The notes under the pieces were generated by a model. The model had not been told where the DNA came from. It saw only the letters and a program-made list of their open reading frames with translations, and searched no databases. A stretch of DNA of 64,000 bases from Gari tellinella. Taxonomy: Eukaryota > Mollusca > Bivalvia > Cardiida > Psammobiidae. The first letter of the stretch is position 1, and every line of letters begins with the position of its first letter. Positions 29,330-38,298 of this stretch are shown piece after piece. Position numbers and translations under genes: made by a program. The stretch lies in contig OV277874.1 of assembly GCA_922989275.2 (NCBI GenBank), positions 20,510,154-20,574,153 of the forward strand, read 5' to 3'.

Positions 29330-29739
29330 GTGCAAAACAGTTTGAATCATGATCAGACGATACAGTGGAGAATCTGTTATTCTGACGTCATTAGTGACGT
29401 CATACAGTGGAGAATCTGTTATTCTTTCCCAATAAACGCGTTTACGCTAAAACTATTGTTTGCAGTGAAAACAGTTTGGAGCCAAGATAAACATGAACTA
29501 TCAGAATTGTCCAAAAGTTGTTCTTTTCTACGTTTTAGCGCTTTGCGTTTGCGTACGTTTGCGTTTAAACGGGAAAGAATAACAGATTCTCCACTGTATG
29601 ATGTCATTAATGATGTCAGAATAACAGATTCTCCACTGTATGTTACCCGGCGGCGGTACTGGATCCAAAATGTTTGCATTGTAATGGTTTTAGCCTAAAC
29701 GCGTTACTGGGAAAGAAAAACGTCTTCACCACTATATAC
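29330..29739 (+). mobile_element. Old type i/A element interrupted by a newer A MITE
   Basis: CAAAACAGTTTGAATCATGA and TCAGACGA precede the insertion; TTACCCGGCGGCGG, GGATCCAAAATGTTTGC and AAACGCGTTACTGGGAAAG follow it. Joined, they form one older palindrome-bearing element split at its centre. Confidence 0.65.
29361..29640 (+). mobile_element. Family A MITE with both termini duplicated
   Basis: The outer ends TACAGTGGAG (29361) and CTCCACTGTA (29640) enclose inner ends at 29403 and 29598. The joins read TGACGTCATTAGTGACGTCA on the left and TGATGTCATTAATGATGTCA on the right. The inner element has lost one palindrome arm (AAACAGTTTGGAGCCAAGAT). It is the only copy with the extension on both sides. 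Confidence 0.85.
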
Positions 29740-29956
29740 TCGTCATTAACAGACAATGTACCTGGCAGGTGTACCATAGTCCTATTAAAAAATGTAGGTC
29801 CTGTCATAGGGTTCCTGCTAGGGCCATCTGATCATGGTCTGCACTGTTTATCATTTTGCAATATTTTGTTAATTTCACATGTAAATATATGTAGTCCAAA
29901 GGGACCAGAATTAAAAGGAAATTGAAATTGTACATTAAATGTTAAAGGGTTCAATG
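29738..29956 (+). mobile_element. Family G MITE, degraded
   Basis: ATACTCGTCATTAACAGACA, AATGTACCTGGCAGGTGTAC, GGTTCCTGCTAGGGCCATC and TGTTAAAGGGTTCAATGA. Neither TTAA is clearly intact. Confidence 0.6.
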
Positions 29957-30010
29957 ATTTGGGACATATTGACTGCTCTCAGCTGAAATCTGCCTCATGC
30001 CAAATTTTTC

Positions 30011-30182
30011 TACAGTTGAACTTCGATATCTCGAACTCGGTTAAGTCGATATATCCGAATTACAAAGTTAAAACGGGGCTTACTTTAACATATCCGTATT
30101 TCAAAGTTAAAACGGGACTTAGTATAACATACCCGTATTCTAAAGTTAAAACGTGGCTTAGTTTAACATATACATTATTCAA
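30011..30182 (+). mobile_element. Family N MITE left half with triplicated unit
   Basis: CAGTTGAACTTCGATATCTC and GAACTCGGTTAAGTCGA are the N end; then a 44-bp unit with (A/T)CAAAGTTAAAACG and GGCTTA...TAACATA is repeated three times instead of the expected inverted right half. Confidence 0.65.
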
Positions 30183-30394
30183 AATAAATATGATAAAATA
30201 ATCTCTGTGAGAATATAGTAGAGGAACAGTGATAATGTTATTGAAAGTAAAAATAAGAAAACTTGTAATAATAATATTTATATTAATAGTTATAACAACA
30301 GAAATTGTCATAATAATAAAAATGTTTATAATGACAATTACAATTATTATAATAACCCTATATATAATAAAGGAATTAATATAAATATTTTAAT
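30183..30394. other. AT-rich intron sequence
   Basis: Very A/T-rich with no recognised element. Confidence 0.35.
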
Positions 30395-30909
30395 GAAATC
30401 AAAGACACGAAAGCGAAAAATGAAAATATATAAAAAAAATGAATAAATAGAAATGAAAAATCAAAATAAATTAATAGATACAATGATAACACATTACCTG
30501 TCTGTTTGCTATAAACTCTGACGATGTAGCGATCAAGGCAATTACAGTTACAATAATTATAATTATAATATATATGATATAGGAATAAATCTACATATTT
30601 TTAATGAAATCAAAGACAAGAAAGCGAAAACTCAAAAATTATATATATATATATATGTCAAGGAATAAATAGAAATGAAAAATCAAAATAAATAAATAGA
30701 TACAATGATAACACATTACAAGTACCTGTCTTTTTTGCTATAAACCCTGACGATGTATAATAACCATATATATAATATAGGAAATAAGCTAAATATCTTT
30801 AATGAAATCAAAGACAAGATAGCAAAAAAAATATATATATAAAAAAATAAATGATTAAATAGAAATGACAAATCAAAATAAATAAATAGATAAAATGATA
30901 ACACATTAC
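30395..30909 (-). repeat. Partial duplicates of exon 1 end within the intron
   Basis: A unit with AATGAAATCAAAGACA, AAATAGAAATGA, GATAACACATTAC and the exon-1 end recurs at about 30395, 30603 and 30800. The copy ending at 30498 still encodes ALIATSSEFIANRQ in frame followed by donor GTAATG; the copy ending at 30726 keeps CATCGTCAGGGTTTATAGC and a GTACTT donor. The third unit runs into the real exon 1 at 30910. Confidence 0.75.
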
Positions 30910-30987
30910 CTGTCTATTTGCTATAAACCCTGACGATGTAGCGATCAGGGCTAATGCAACTAAAATCACATGTGGTGTGAGATCCAT
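30910..30987 (-). CDS. Secreted Cys-free protein, exon 1 (signal peptide)
   Basis: ATG at 30987 starts MDLTPHVILVALALIATSSG, a short polar start, a hydrophobic core VILVALALIA and small residues TSSG for signal peptidase, then FIANRQ. The exon ends CAG with donor GTAATG, phase 0, matching the phase of the exon at 28748. The start was chosen because it is the first ATG after a TATA box and gives a textbook signal peptide. The intron is 2161 bp and holds MITEs of families F, A, G and N plus partial duplicates of this exon. Confidence 0.8.
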
Positions 30988-31095
30988 GTCTTGTTCCGTA
31001 ACTGTGTCGAGTGAATGACAGATCACTAATGCTGATGGATCTATAGCCTAGTCGGAACCTGCCTCTGTCATTAAGATAATGATGAGCAATACACG

Positions 31096-31104
31096 CTTTA
31101 TATA
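31096..31104 (-). promoter_or_regulatory. TATA box of the secreted-protein gene
   Basis: The minus strand reads GGGGTATATAAAGCG, about 110 nt upstream of the ATG at 30987. A start site about 30 nt downstream would leave a 5' UTR near 80 nt. Two family A MITEs begin about 60 bp further upstream. Confidence 0.65.
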
Positions 31105-31163
31105 CCCCCTGCTGGCACGTGTGTAACCTTTAACAGTAGTGGGATATAAGAATTTATACCATA

Positions 31164-31363
31164 TACAGTGGAGAAACCGTTATTCTTTCCCAATAAACGC
31201 GTTTACGCTAAAACTGTTATTTAAAATGCAAACAGTTTGGAGCCAGATCAGACGCCAAACTGTTTGCTACTCGTCGAAGAATCGTTATTTTCTACATTTT
31301 AGTGTTTTGCGTTTGGGTTTCGTTTGCGTTTAAACGGGAAAGAACAACGTTTTCTCCACTGTA
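31164..31363 (+). mobile_element. Family A MITE (200 bp) beside a promoter
   Basis: TACAGTGGAGAAACCG and AACGTTTTCTCCACTGTA; one palindrome arm is deleted (GATCAGACGCCAAACTGTTTG). It lies directly upstream of the TATA box at 31100. Confidence 0.85.
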
Positions 31364-31394
31364 CATGTATGATAGTATAGCTATAGACAGAGCA

Positions 31395-31560
31395 TACAGT
31401 GGAGAAAACGTTATTATTTCCCAATGAACGCGTTTACGCTAAAACGACCAAATCTACTACAAATAGGTTGGAGCCAGATCAGACGCCGGCTGGACCGGCG
31501 TCTGATATGGTTCCAAACTGTTTGCGCTGGAAATAATTGTTTTAGCGTATGTTTTAAGCG
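31395..31560. mobile_element. Family A fold-back: two left halves
   Basis: It starts TACAGTGGAGAAAACG with CAATGAACGCGTTTACGC, passes the palindrome (GACGCCGGCTGGACCGGCGTC) and then repeats its own left half in reverse (GCTGGAAATAATTGTTTTAGC), instead of the normal right half. It stops before a G run. Confidence 0.7.
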
Positions 31561-31607
31561 GGGTTTTTGTGGGGGGGGGGGTAATAAATGGTGTGCTCTG
31601 AATAAGC

Positions 31608-31665
31608 AAACAGCGTAGACCCTGGTACAATGTTAAAGGGCTCCTTTACACTGTTTGCAAATGCA
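31608..31665. repeat. Family G palindrome relic
   Basis: GCAAACAGCGTAGACCCTGG and GGGCTCCTTTACACTGTTTGC. Confidence 0.5.
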
Positions 31666-31824
31666 ACTAGTATATATTTAAAACAGGTCCATGGTGTTGA
31701 ATAAGTTAAACAAAACGTCGAAGTTGCCTTCTGCTTTAAATATATTGTTAAATGTATAGTATACTGCTAGAACCATTTAGGTTTATTAGAATTATAACGT
31801 GTGCGTGAACGTGAGTGTGTACTT

Positions 31825-32079
31825 CAGGGCTGCCATAAGTTGACATAAAAAATCCTAAGATTTCCAAATTTGCATTTTCAAATGAAATTTTACGAATCGT
31901 AACTTTTCCCCATCGCCTGTTTCTAGTTTTGTTGACACGTGACTGCTTACAGCAGGCTGAAAGTAAAGCAGAGTGTGCATTAAGGAGCATTCTGCTTTAC
32001 TTTCAGCCTGCTTTAAGCTACCATGTACTAGAAAAAAAATCCGAAGATTTAGGAAAATTCTGGAGAAATGGCAGCCCTG
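31825..32079 (+). mobile_element. Family O MITE, 255 bp, with 6-bp target duplication
   Basis: CAGGGCTGCCATAAG and AATGGCAGCCCTG, flanked on both sides by GTACTT (31819-31824, 32080-32085). It has the same length as the 25289 copy. Type ii palindrome: GCTGAAAGTAAAGCAGAGTG / CATTCTGCTTTACTTTCAGC. Confidence 0.85.
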
Positions 32080-32130
32080 GTACTTGTAGAACCATCATGA
32101 CGATGCCGTTTTAAGCGCTGTTCTCGAATT

Positions 32131-32305
32131 AAGAAATAATAAATTCATACCAGTGTTTTATCGTGCAATCGAACACTGGTAGGAGTTGAGATGCGTAGTA
32201 ATTTAATCACGAGGCCTTTAGGCCGAGTGGTTTAATTACAAGCATCTCAACGACTACCCGTGTTCGATTGTTAGATACAACACTGGTATTAATTTATTAT
32301 TTCGA
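32131..32305. mobile_element. Family I long hairpin
   Basis: AAGAAATAATAAATTCATACC pairs with GGTATTAATTTATTATTTCG; the arms continue through CAATCGAACACTGGTAG and GAGATGC, closing at GAGGCCTTTAGGCC. Nearly the whole 175 bp is self-complementary. A second, half copy lies at 55318. Confidence 0.75.
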
Positions 32306-32851
32306 TTCTAACACATAAATTAACCTTAATTTGCACCGAAGCAACGGCGCTACATTTCTTGGCGTACGCATTTTCGAAGTCAAATGACGTCATAGAACGT
32401 TTAGCGCGTGAGTGTTCTACTGAAAATTCTTACACTGAGACGATCCTTCTTCGCTTATATAGGGGTGTGGGCGAGATGTGTTAGAATACCCAATAAGTGA
32501 TTACTCGTTGACGCTAATTAATAACATGGCGCTTTTTTATTCAAAGGTGTTTCGCATATAGGTCAATCACAAACCAATATGTGCCTGGCTTCCAATAAAT
32601 TTTAGTCAACGAGTTCATCATTAAAGGGATAAGAAATGAGCACGTATGTGAGATTAAGTTTATCACAAAACAATTTTCCAACACATGTAGCGCTTTTGAG
32701 CAAACATGTCAGGCCGGGGTCCAAGGAAAACGAAACTTCACTAGTAGAATACAATATTTATATAATGGCATTATGCTACTCTTTGAGGACGTCTTTAATA
32801 TTACAGTGTACCATACATCAAACTATCGTTGTATCAGATCTACATGTATTG
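32306..32851. other. Mostly unassigned; inverted repeat 32505-32612
   Basis: TACTCGTTGACGCTAAT and TAGTCAACGAGTTCA are the only paired sequences. No gene seen. Confidence 0.4.
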
Positions 32852-33094
32852 TACAGTGGAGAATACATCTTTTTCCCTGTTAAAACGCAAACGAATAGCA
32901 AACGCATCGCAAGAAAACGTAAAAAATGACAAATTTTCGATAACTTTTCATTTTTGTTTATCTGATGGACAAACAGTTTGGAAACTGAGCAGATGTCGGG
33001 TTGCCCGGTGTCTTATCTGGCTCCAAACTGTTTGCAATGTCAATAATAGTTTTAACGTAAACGCGTTTACTGGTAAAGAATAACGTCTTCTCAC
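32852..33094 (-). mobile_element. Family A MITE, diverged
   Basis: TACAGTGGAGAATACATC to AATAACGTCTTCTCAC; palindrome AAACAGTTTGGAAACTGAGC / TATCTGGCTCCAAACTGTTT. Confidence 0.8.
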
Positions 33095-33161
33095 ATAACT
33101 ACCCTCGTTTTCAATAGCGAACAGCGATCGCGAATATTCTTGTCTCCAACATAGTTATGTG
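33089..33161. repeat. Short inverted repeat CTCACATAACTA / TAGTTATGTGAG
   Basis: 12-bp perfect arms about 50 bp apart with GCGATCGC between; overlaps the end of the adjacent A copy. Confidence 0.5.
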
Positions 33162-33296
33162 AGTTCAATTTGATGGCGTCACTATACATGTATAACGTCA
33201 TTGTTAATGAAGGCGGAATTACGTCAATGGGATTCAAAAAAGGCATATTGCTTTAAAGAATAGCTTAAAATCGCGGGCTATGTGAGAAAAATAATC

Positions 33297-33394
33297 TGTC
33301 ACCTGTCGATGTGTGAGACAAGGCTCGCTTAATAAAATTTCAATTCTAGACTCGGTTGAGATCAACTTGTCTCACACAGCGACGAGTGACAGAT
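33297..33394. repeat. Hairpin, arms of about 27 bp
   Basis: CTGTCACCTGTCGATGTGTG and AGACAAG pair with CTTGTCTCACACAGCGACG and AGTGACAG. Family not known. Confidence 0.6.
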
Positions 33395-33470
33395 ACTTTA
33401 TTTCTCCTATGTATAGATCTAAGTTATAACGATTTATTTCAGGCCGTCTTACATGAAACTTTCGTGGTAT

Positions 33471-33717
33471 CTGGGGCCCGTTTCATAAAACTTCGTACGA
33501 AAAAATCGATCGTAAGTCAAAACTTTAAAATGCATTTAATTTCTTATTTCTCTATTTAATCCGGCCTTGTGACATATTTTTGGAATCGTCTTTTCAAGAC
33601 GATTCCAAAAAAATGTCACAAGACAGGATTAGATGGAGAAATAAAAAGATATTGAGACTTTTATAATCAGACTTACGACAACATTTGTCGTACGAAGTTT
33701 TATGAAACGGGCCCCAG
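33471..33717. mobile_element. Family H MITE, 247 bp
   Basis: CTGGGGCCCGTTTCATAAAA and TTTTATGAAACGGGCCCCAG are perfect inverted ends; CTTCGTACGA follows inside. The centre GGAATCGTCTTTTCAAGACG is self-complementary. GGGGCCCGTTTCATAAA ends are a MITE motif I recall from many marine invertebrates. No clear target duplication. Confidence 0.8.
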
Positions 33718-33828
33718 GTCTATTGCACTTCACAATTATACCTGTGCTAAATGACCATTCAGTGAAGATGCATGGTTACCTATATAGAGGTGGTCGATTG
33801 GTGCAGGGCAAAAATAATGTAGAAGGAA

Positions 33829-34120
33829 TACAGTGGAGAATCTGTTATTCTTTCCCGTTTAAACGCAAACGTACGCAAACGCAAAGCATTAAAACGTAGA
33901 AAAGAACAACTTTTGGACAATTCTGATAATTCTTGTTTATCTTGGTGGCAAACAGTTTGGAGCCTGATCAGACGCCGGGTTACCCGGCGTCTGATCTGGC
34001 TGCAAACTGTTTGCACTGCAAATAATAGTTTTAGCGTAAACGCGTTTATTGGAAAATAATAACAGATTATCCACTGTATGACGTCACGAATGACGTCAGA
34101 ATAACAGATTCTCCACTGTA
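33829..34120 (-). mobile_element. Family A MITE with a duplicated right terminus
   Basis: A complete copy (33829-34078) is followed by TGACGTCACGAATGACGTCA and a second GAATAACAGATTCTCCACTG ending at 34120. Confidence 0.88.
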
Positions 34121-34299
34121 CAGGAACCTGCTATAATACTGTTGAACTGCATTAATCTGATAGTTTTTATAAATACCAGAAACGTGTCAATCTTTTAAAT
34201 AGTCGCGTAGTACATGTTTGATTTCTTAAATTAGAGATGTGGAATGAATTATGTTTCGTTATATCAAATATTTCGCTTATCTGTATATGAGAACAGTAG
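34121..34299. other. Unassigned spacer
   Basis: Nothing seen. Confidence 0.3.
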
Positions 34300-34440
34300 A
34301 CAAAAATATATATTTTCATTCGCCCCATTCGATTTCATTGGGAAAAAAATGATGTTTAATTTGTATAGACGCTATTTCTCTAGAGAGCGGGAGTTGTGGA
34401 TACCTTTCGCAGAGGAGGCGGGTCTTATGGAGCTGATCTC
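34300..34440 (+). repeat. Segment shared with 24.1 kb
   Basis: TTTTCATTCGCCCCATTCG, CATTGGGAAAAAAATGATG and GGGAGTTGTGGATACC match the minus strand of 24030-24165. It lies inside an 87-codon ORF (34244-34507), and the 24 kb copy reads the same frame for about 30 codons (FAPF..IGKK). Too little to call a gene. Confidence 0.5.
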
Positions 34441-34574
34441 CGCGAATCATTTACTGTTCCATTCAGGGTACTCATTATTCGTGTTAGCAAACTCTAATAT
34501 GGATTAAAAACACATGCATACTAATAAAATGTTCATTTAATATTAAAAAGTACAGCAAATATACAGCGACCCAT

Positions 34575-34705
34575 GTGGGTCAAAGGTTATAAAGCTTTTC
34601 AGTTGAGTCTAAAGTCGTTCTCAATCATTTGATTGGTCAGATTTGAGCCAATCAAATGCTTGGGAACACACTTAGACTCAGCTAAAACGCTTTATTACCT
34701 TGAAC
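34575..34705. mobile_element. Family L hairpin
   Basis: TTTTCAGTTGAGTCTAAAGT and CAATCATTTGATTGGTCAGA pair with AGCCAATCAAATGCTTGGGA and CTTAGACTCAGCTAAAA. A second copy lies at 48047. Confidence 0.65.
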
Positions 34706-34857
34706 CAAGTCAACGTTAGACCCCCAATCCGACACGTGCAATGTCCCCATTATTATAAAGCGCTTGCGGTGAGTCTGGGAAAAATATTAGCAATCAAATG
34801 CTAGTGAACGGCTGTTCTGGCCTAAAACTGCACGAAATTGGATTTTTTTTTTTTGAC

Positions 34858-35095
34858 AAAGGCATTAATCTTTTACTCCATAAGTAGAATCTACTCTTTT
34901 TTACGGAGTAAAGAATTAATGCATTTGTGCTAAATTAGTTTTCCAATTTCTTATAGGGTAGATCAGCTACATGTACGCTTCATAGCAATGTGCTTTGTGA
35001 CGACTGTTAAAAGAGAATTTATCGTAAAACAGTCGACTGTCAATATCGAGTTTAACGTAAAATCGTTATTGACAGTCGACTGTCAATAGCCACTC
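34858..35095. repeat. Two unrelated palindromes
   Basis: GCATTAATCTTTTACTCC pairs with GGAGTAAAGAATTAATGC (34863-34922), and ACAGTCGACTGTCAATA occurs twice about 50 bp apart, itself containing the palindrome CAGTCGACTG. Confidence 0.6.
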
Positions 35096-35195
35096 CGTTA
35101 AGTTATTCCGCCACTAAATTAATTAGTTCCAATTTATACAGCTATGATCATCATTGGTCCGTGGCGAACATGCCGGGGACATCATTTCTTGGATA

Positions 35196-35557
35196 TACAG
35201 TGATCCCTCTCTACAACGGCCCTCCCAACAACGACCCCCTCCTTACAACGACCCTTGTCGTAGTTCCCTAAACAGGACAGTTTTGTCTAACGTTTTAAAG
35301 TTAAAATATCGTCTGCTTAAAATGTGTCGTTTGCTGTTTTTCAAAAAGTTACATATTTGACCTTTTCAGAGTAAAACACTAAATCACGAGTGACAAACAG
35401 CTTGAATCCAGATCAGACGCCGCGTTACGCGGCGTCTGATCTGGATGTAAGCTGTTTGCAAATTTAAGCCAAATTCCCTCTCTATAACGACTCCCTCCGA
35501 ACAACGAACATATTTTTTGTCTCCCATTGGGTGTCGTTGTAGACAGGGAGCGCTGTA
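35196..35557 (+). mobile_element. Family D MITE, complete (about 360 bp)
   Basis: TACAGTGATCCCTCTCTACA and AGACAGGGAGCGCTGTA are the ends. Subterminal ACAACGACCCC(C)TCC units repeat. The off-centre type i palindrome is AAACAGCTTGAATCCAGATC / GATCTGGATGTAAGCTGTTTG around GCCGCGTTACGCGGC. Confidence 0.8.
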
Positions 35558-35558
35558 G

Positions 35559-35765
35559 AGGTGAAGACTATTAATTCCCAAATAAACACGTTTACGCTAA
35601 AAATATAACTTATAGTGCAAACAGTTTGGAGTCAGATCAGACGCCTAACTCCAAACTGATTGCCACTGAAAACAGCAGAAGAAGTCAGAATTGTCAAAAA
35701 AGTGATCATTTTCTGCGGGTTTTTTACAATGCGTTTGCGCTTTGTTTGCGTGTTTAAAACATGAA
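35559..35765 (+). mobile_element. Family A MITE, diverged
   Basis: TGAAGACTATTAATTCCC, AAATAAACACGTTTACGC and GTTTGCGCTTTGTTTGCG follow the A order; one palindrome arm is shortened (GACGCCTAACTCCAAACTG). It abuts the D element. Confidence 0.7.
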
Positions 35766-35788
35766 CGATTCAACCATTCCATTATTAA

Positions 35789-35885
35789 AACACCTTTTTC
35801 CGCCTTTAATTAGTCCTTCACTGAAGAAAATACATTGAGTTCCACATTATACAGTTGTGAATATACACCATAAGAAATATTTCTT
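35789..35885 (+). mobile_element. Family F left end
   Basis: CACTGAAGAAAATACATTGAG, GTTCCACATTATACAGTTG and ACACCATAAGAAATATTTC. Its continuation seems to resume at 36727, so about 840 bp may be a later insertion. Confidence 0.5.
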
Positions 35886-36598
35886 TTTATCACATATTAT
35901 TTGCAAATTATAGAGGTCTGTAAAAATCGTATGGCCCACTGGGCATATATTTTATAGTAATTCTCGAGTCACCAAAATAATGTACTTCTACGCCGACTTT
36001 AAATCAGTTAAGAGAATCTAGATAAACTAAGATCACCACTAGGGATTTAAAACATTTCCAAGTGTCCTAAAAATATTATCCCGAGCAGTCCCGCAAATTT
36101 AGGCTGAAATCAGGCTACTTAGAGCTCTAGTATTAGCAGTGACTCAGACTTTTTTTCAAATTCAGACGTTACAATTATAATTACGTCATGTTACAGTAAT
36201 GACGTAATTTTGAAAAACGAAACTAGATTCTAAATGTCAAATGATCATTTTTAGTCAATTAGAACAATTTCAGATTAGATATGAATTATATAAATTTTTG
36301 AAAATGGCACCAGAGAAGTCTTTTCACAACAAAGGAAAATTCTCATGTACATGTATTTGTAGAATGAACAAACTGAGAAAATAAAGAGTATTTGATTGAT
36401 TGAAATCTTTTCACAACGCATCGATGTTGTTTTTCTTTATTTTAGTTTGATAGGTGTTTTTAACTACGGATGAATAAAACCGAATAACACCTATATGACG
36501 AATCGTTTACATAAGAGCCGAGGGCAAAAATGAAAGTAAGACCGTCCGGATTTTCGTGTCTTTTAGTGTTTATGTGATAAATAGAACATTAAATTCGT
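35886..36598. other. Unassigned AT-rich sequence
   Basis: No gene or known repeat. ATTATAATTACGTCATG and TAATGACGTAATTTT make a short inverted pair near 36173-36213. Confidence 0.4.
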
Positions 36599-36711
36599 GT
36601 GTTTCAGTAGTAAATTTATTGAACTCGTTGGATACAATGATATGTAGCTCGCCAAGGCTCGCAACATATTATTTTATCCAACTCGTTCAATATATTCACT
36701 ACTGAAAACAC
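36599..36711. mobile_element. Family J hairpin
   Basis: TGTGTTTCAGTAGTAAATTTA and TTGAACTCGTTGGAT pair with ATCCAACTCGTTCAA and ATTCACTACTGAAAACACA; the loop holds GCTCGCCAAGGCTCGC. Confidence 0.65.
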
Positions 36712-36726
36712 ACTCATTCAATATCC

Positions 36727-37069
36727 TCTATCTAAACAGATGGTGGCTAAAAGCATGTTCAACTTGGAAGTAAATCAGAATGTGCCTTAAGGCAATAATT
36801 CTGCTTTACTTGCTAACTGCTGTAAGTTGTCACTTGTCTTCAAAAGTAGAAACAGGCTTATTCTTTCACTGAAGAAAATAGTTCCACATTATACAACTGT
36901 TGTGAATATACACCATAAAATAGTTCTATAGCCTAACAGATGATGGCTAAAAGCATGTTGGAAGTAAACCGGAATGTGCCTTAAGGCGAAAATTCTGCCT
37001 TACTTGCAAACTGCTGTAAGTTGTCACTTGTCTTCAAAAGTAGAAAAAGGCTAGGGTAAAGGGTTATAA
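36727..37069 (+). mobile_element. Family F segment duplicated in tandem
   Basis: CTAAAAGCATGTT(CAAC)TTGGAAGTAAA, GAATGTGCCTTAAGGC and CTGTAAGTTGTCACTTGTC occur twice about 190 bp apart. The right copy ends GGGTAAAGGGTTA. Confidence 0.65.
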
Positions 37070-37138
37070 TATTCTCCATTGTAATATTTCCCCCTCCAAC
37101 CCTCCAACCCTCCCACCTAATACGCTTTCTGTTGTATA

Positions 37139-37497
37139 TACAGTGTTCCCTCTCTACAAGGACACCCATTGGGAGACACAACTTGTGTGCGTTGTTAAGA
37201 GGGAGTCGTAATAGGGAGGAAAAATGGCTAACATTTGCAAACAGCCCGAATCCAGATCAGACGCCGCGTTACGTCTGAACTAGATTCAACCTGTTTGTCA
37301 CTCTTCATTATATTTTTTTCTGTCAAAATGTCCACTAATATGTAATCTTGAGAAAAACAGCAGACGACAATTTTAGGAGATTTTACTGCAGCAGTGAAAT
37401 TATTAGAAATAATTGTCTAGTTTGGGGACCAGCGAAAAGAGTCGTTGTAAGGAGGGAATCGATGTTGGGACGGCCGTTGTAGGGAGGGAGCACTATA
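37139..37497 (-). mobile_element. Family D MITE, complete
   Basis: TACAGTGTTCCCTCTCTACA to AGGGAGGGAGCACTATA; AAACAGCCCGAATCCAGATC with a broken right arm (ACGTCTGAACTAGATTCAAC). Orientation is opposite to the 35196 copy. Confidence 0.8.
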
Positions 37498-37522
37498 TAA
37501 CATTACCAGTGCTTAGTCAACA

Positions 37523-37774
37523 TTAACCCTTTCCCTCATAGAAGCGACTTTTAGCGAATATTATTTATTCCTCCGCTGAAGAAAATAGTTCTAATTTAAT
37601 CAGTAATGAATATGTATTATAGGGAATCTTTTCTATATTATAGCACATGATAGCTTAAAGCAGGCTGAAAGTAAAGCAGAATGCGCCTTAGGGCGCATTC
37701 TGCTTTACTTTCAACCTACTTTAAGTAGTCATCTATTTTCAAAATAAAAAACAGGCTATGGGGTAAAGGGTTAA
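37523..37774 (+). mobile_element. Family F MITE, complete (252 bp)
   Basis: TTAACCCTTTCCCTCATAG to GGGGTAAAGGGTTAA; the palindrome GCTGAAAGTAAAGCAGAATG / CATTCTGCTTTACTTTCAAC is nearly perfect. Confidence 0.88.
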
Positions 37775-37800
37775 CCAACATTAGTCATACATCGGATACC

Positions 37801-38019
37801 AAGATATTTCTTCCCAATAAACGCGTTTATGCTTCAATTATTATATCCATTGCAAACAGTTTGGAGCCAGATTAGACGCCGGTTTACCCGGCGTCTGATC
37901 AGGCTTCAAACTGTTTGCCACTCAGTTAAAACAAATCGCTAGACATTACAAAATAATGTTCACACTTTATGGTATTGCGTCGGCGTTCGTTGGCGTTGCG
38001 TGGGCGTTCAAACGGGACA
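37801..38019 (+). mobile_element. Family A MITE, ends eroded
   Basis: TTTCTTCCCAATAAACGCG, AAACAGTTTGGAGCCAGATT / GATCAGGCTTCAAACTGTTT and GCGTGGGCGTTCAAACGGGA. The outermost CAGTGGAG is gone on both sides. Confidence 0.75.
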
Positions 38020-38039
38020 CAAAAAAATTGAATTTCACC

Positions 38040-38190
38040 GGACCCCTGTATTAGTCAGTATTAGTCAATATTATAATTAAGACAAATTGTACTTTATCGG
38101 ATCACTGTATTAGTCAATATTATAATTAAGACAAATTGTACTTCATCGGATCAATGTATTAGTCAATATTAGTCAACATAATAATTAAGT
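38040..38190 (+). repeat. Tandem repeat, 60-bp unit
   Basis: ATCGGATCA(C/A)TGTATTAGTC and TTATAATTAAGACAAATTGT recur about three times. Adjacent to the eroded A copy. Confidence 0.7.
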
Positions 38191-38298
38191 TATATTTGTC
38201 TTGAGTGTCTGTAATGATTGAAGACCGCTGTTTATGACCATTCTAATAATTACTATCCCACTGCCCTTCATATATGACCAGCTATGGTCATAGACAGG

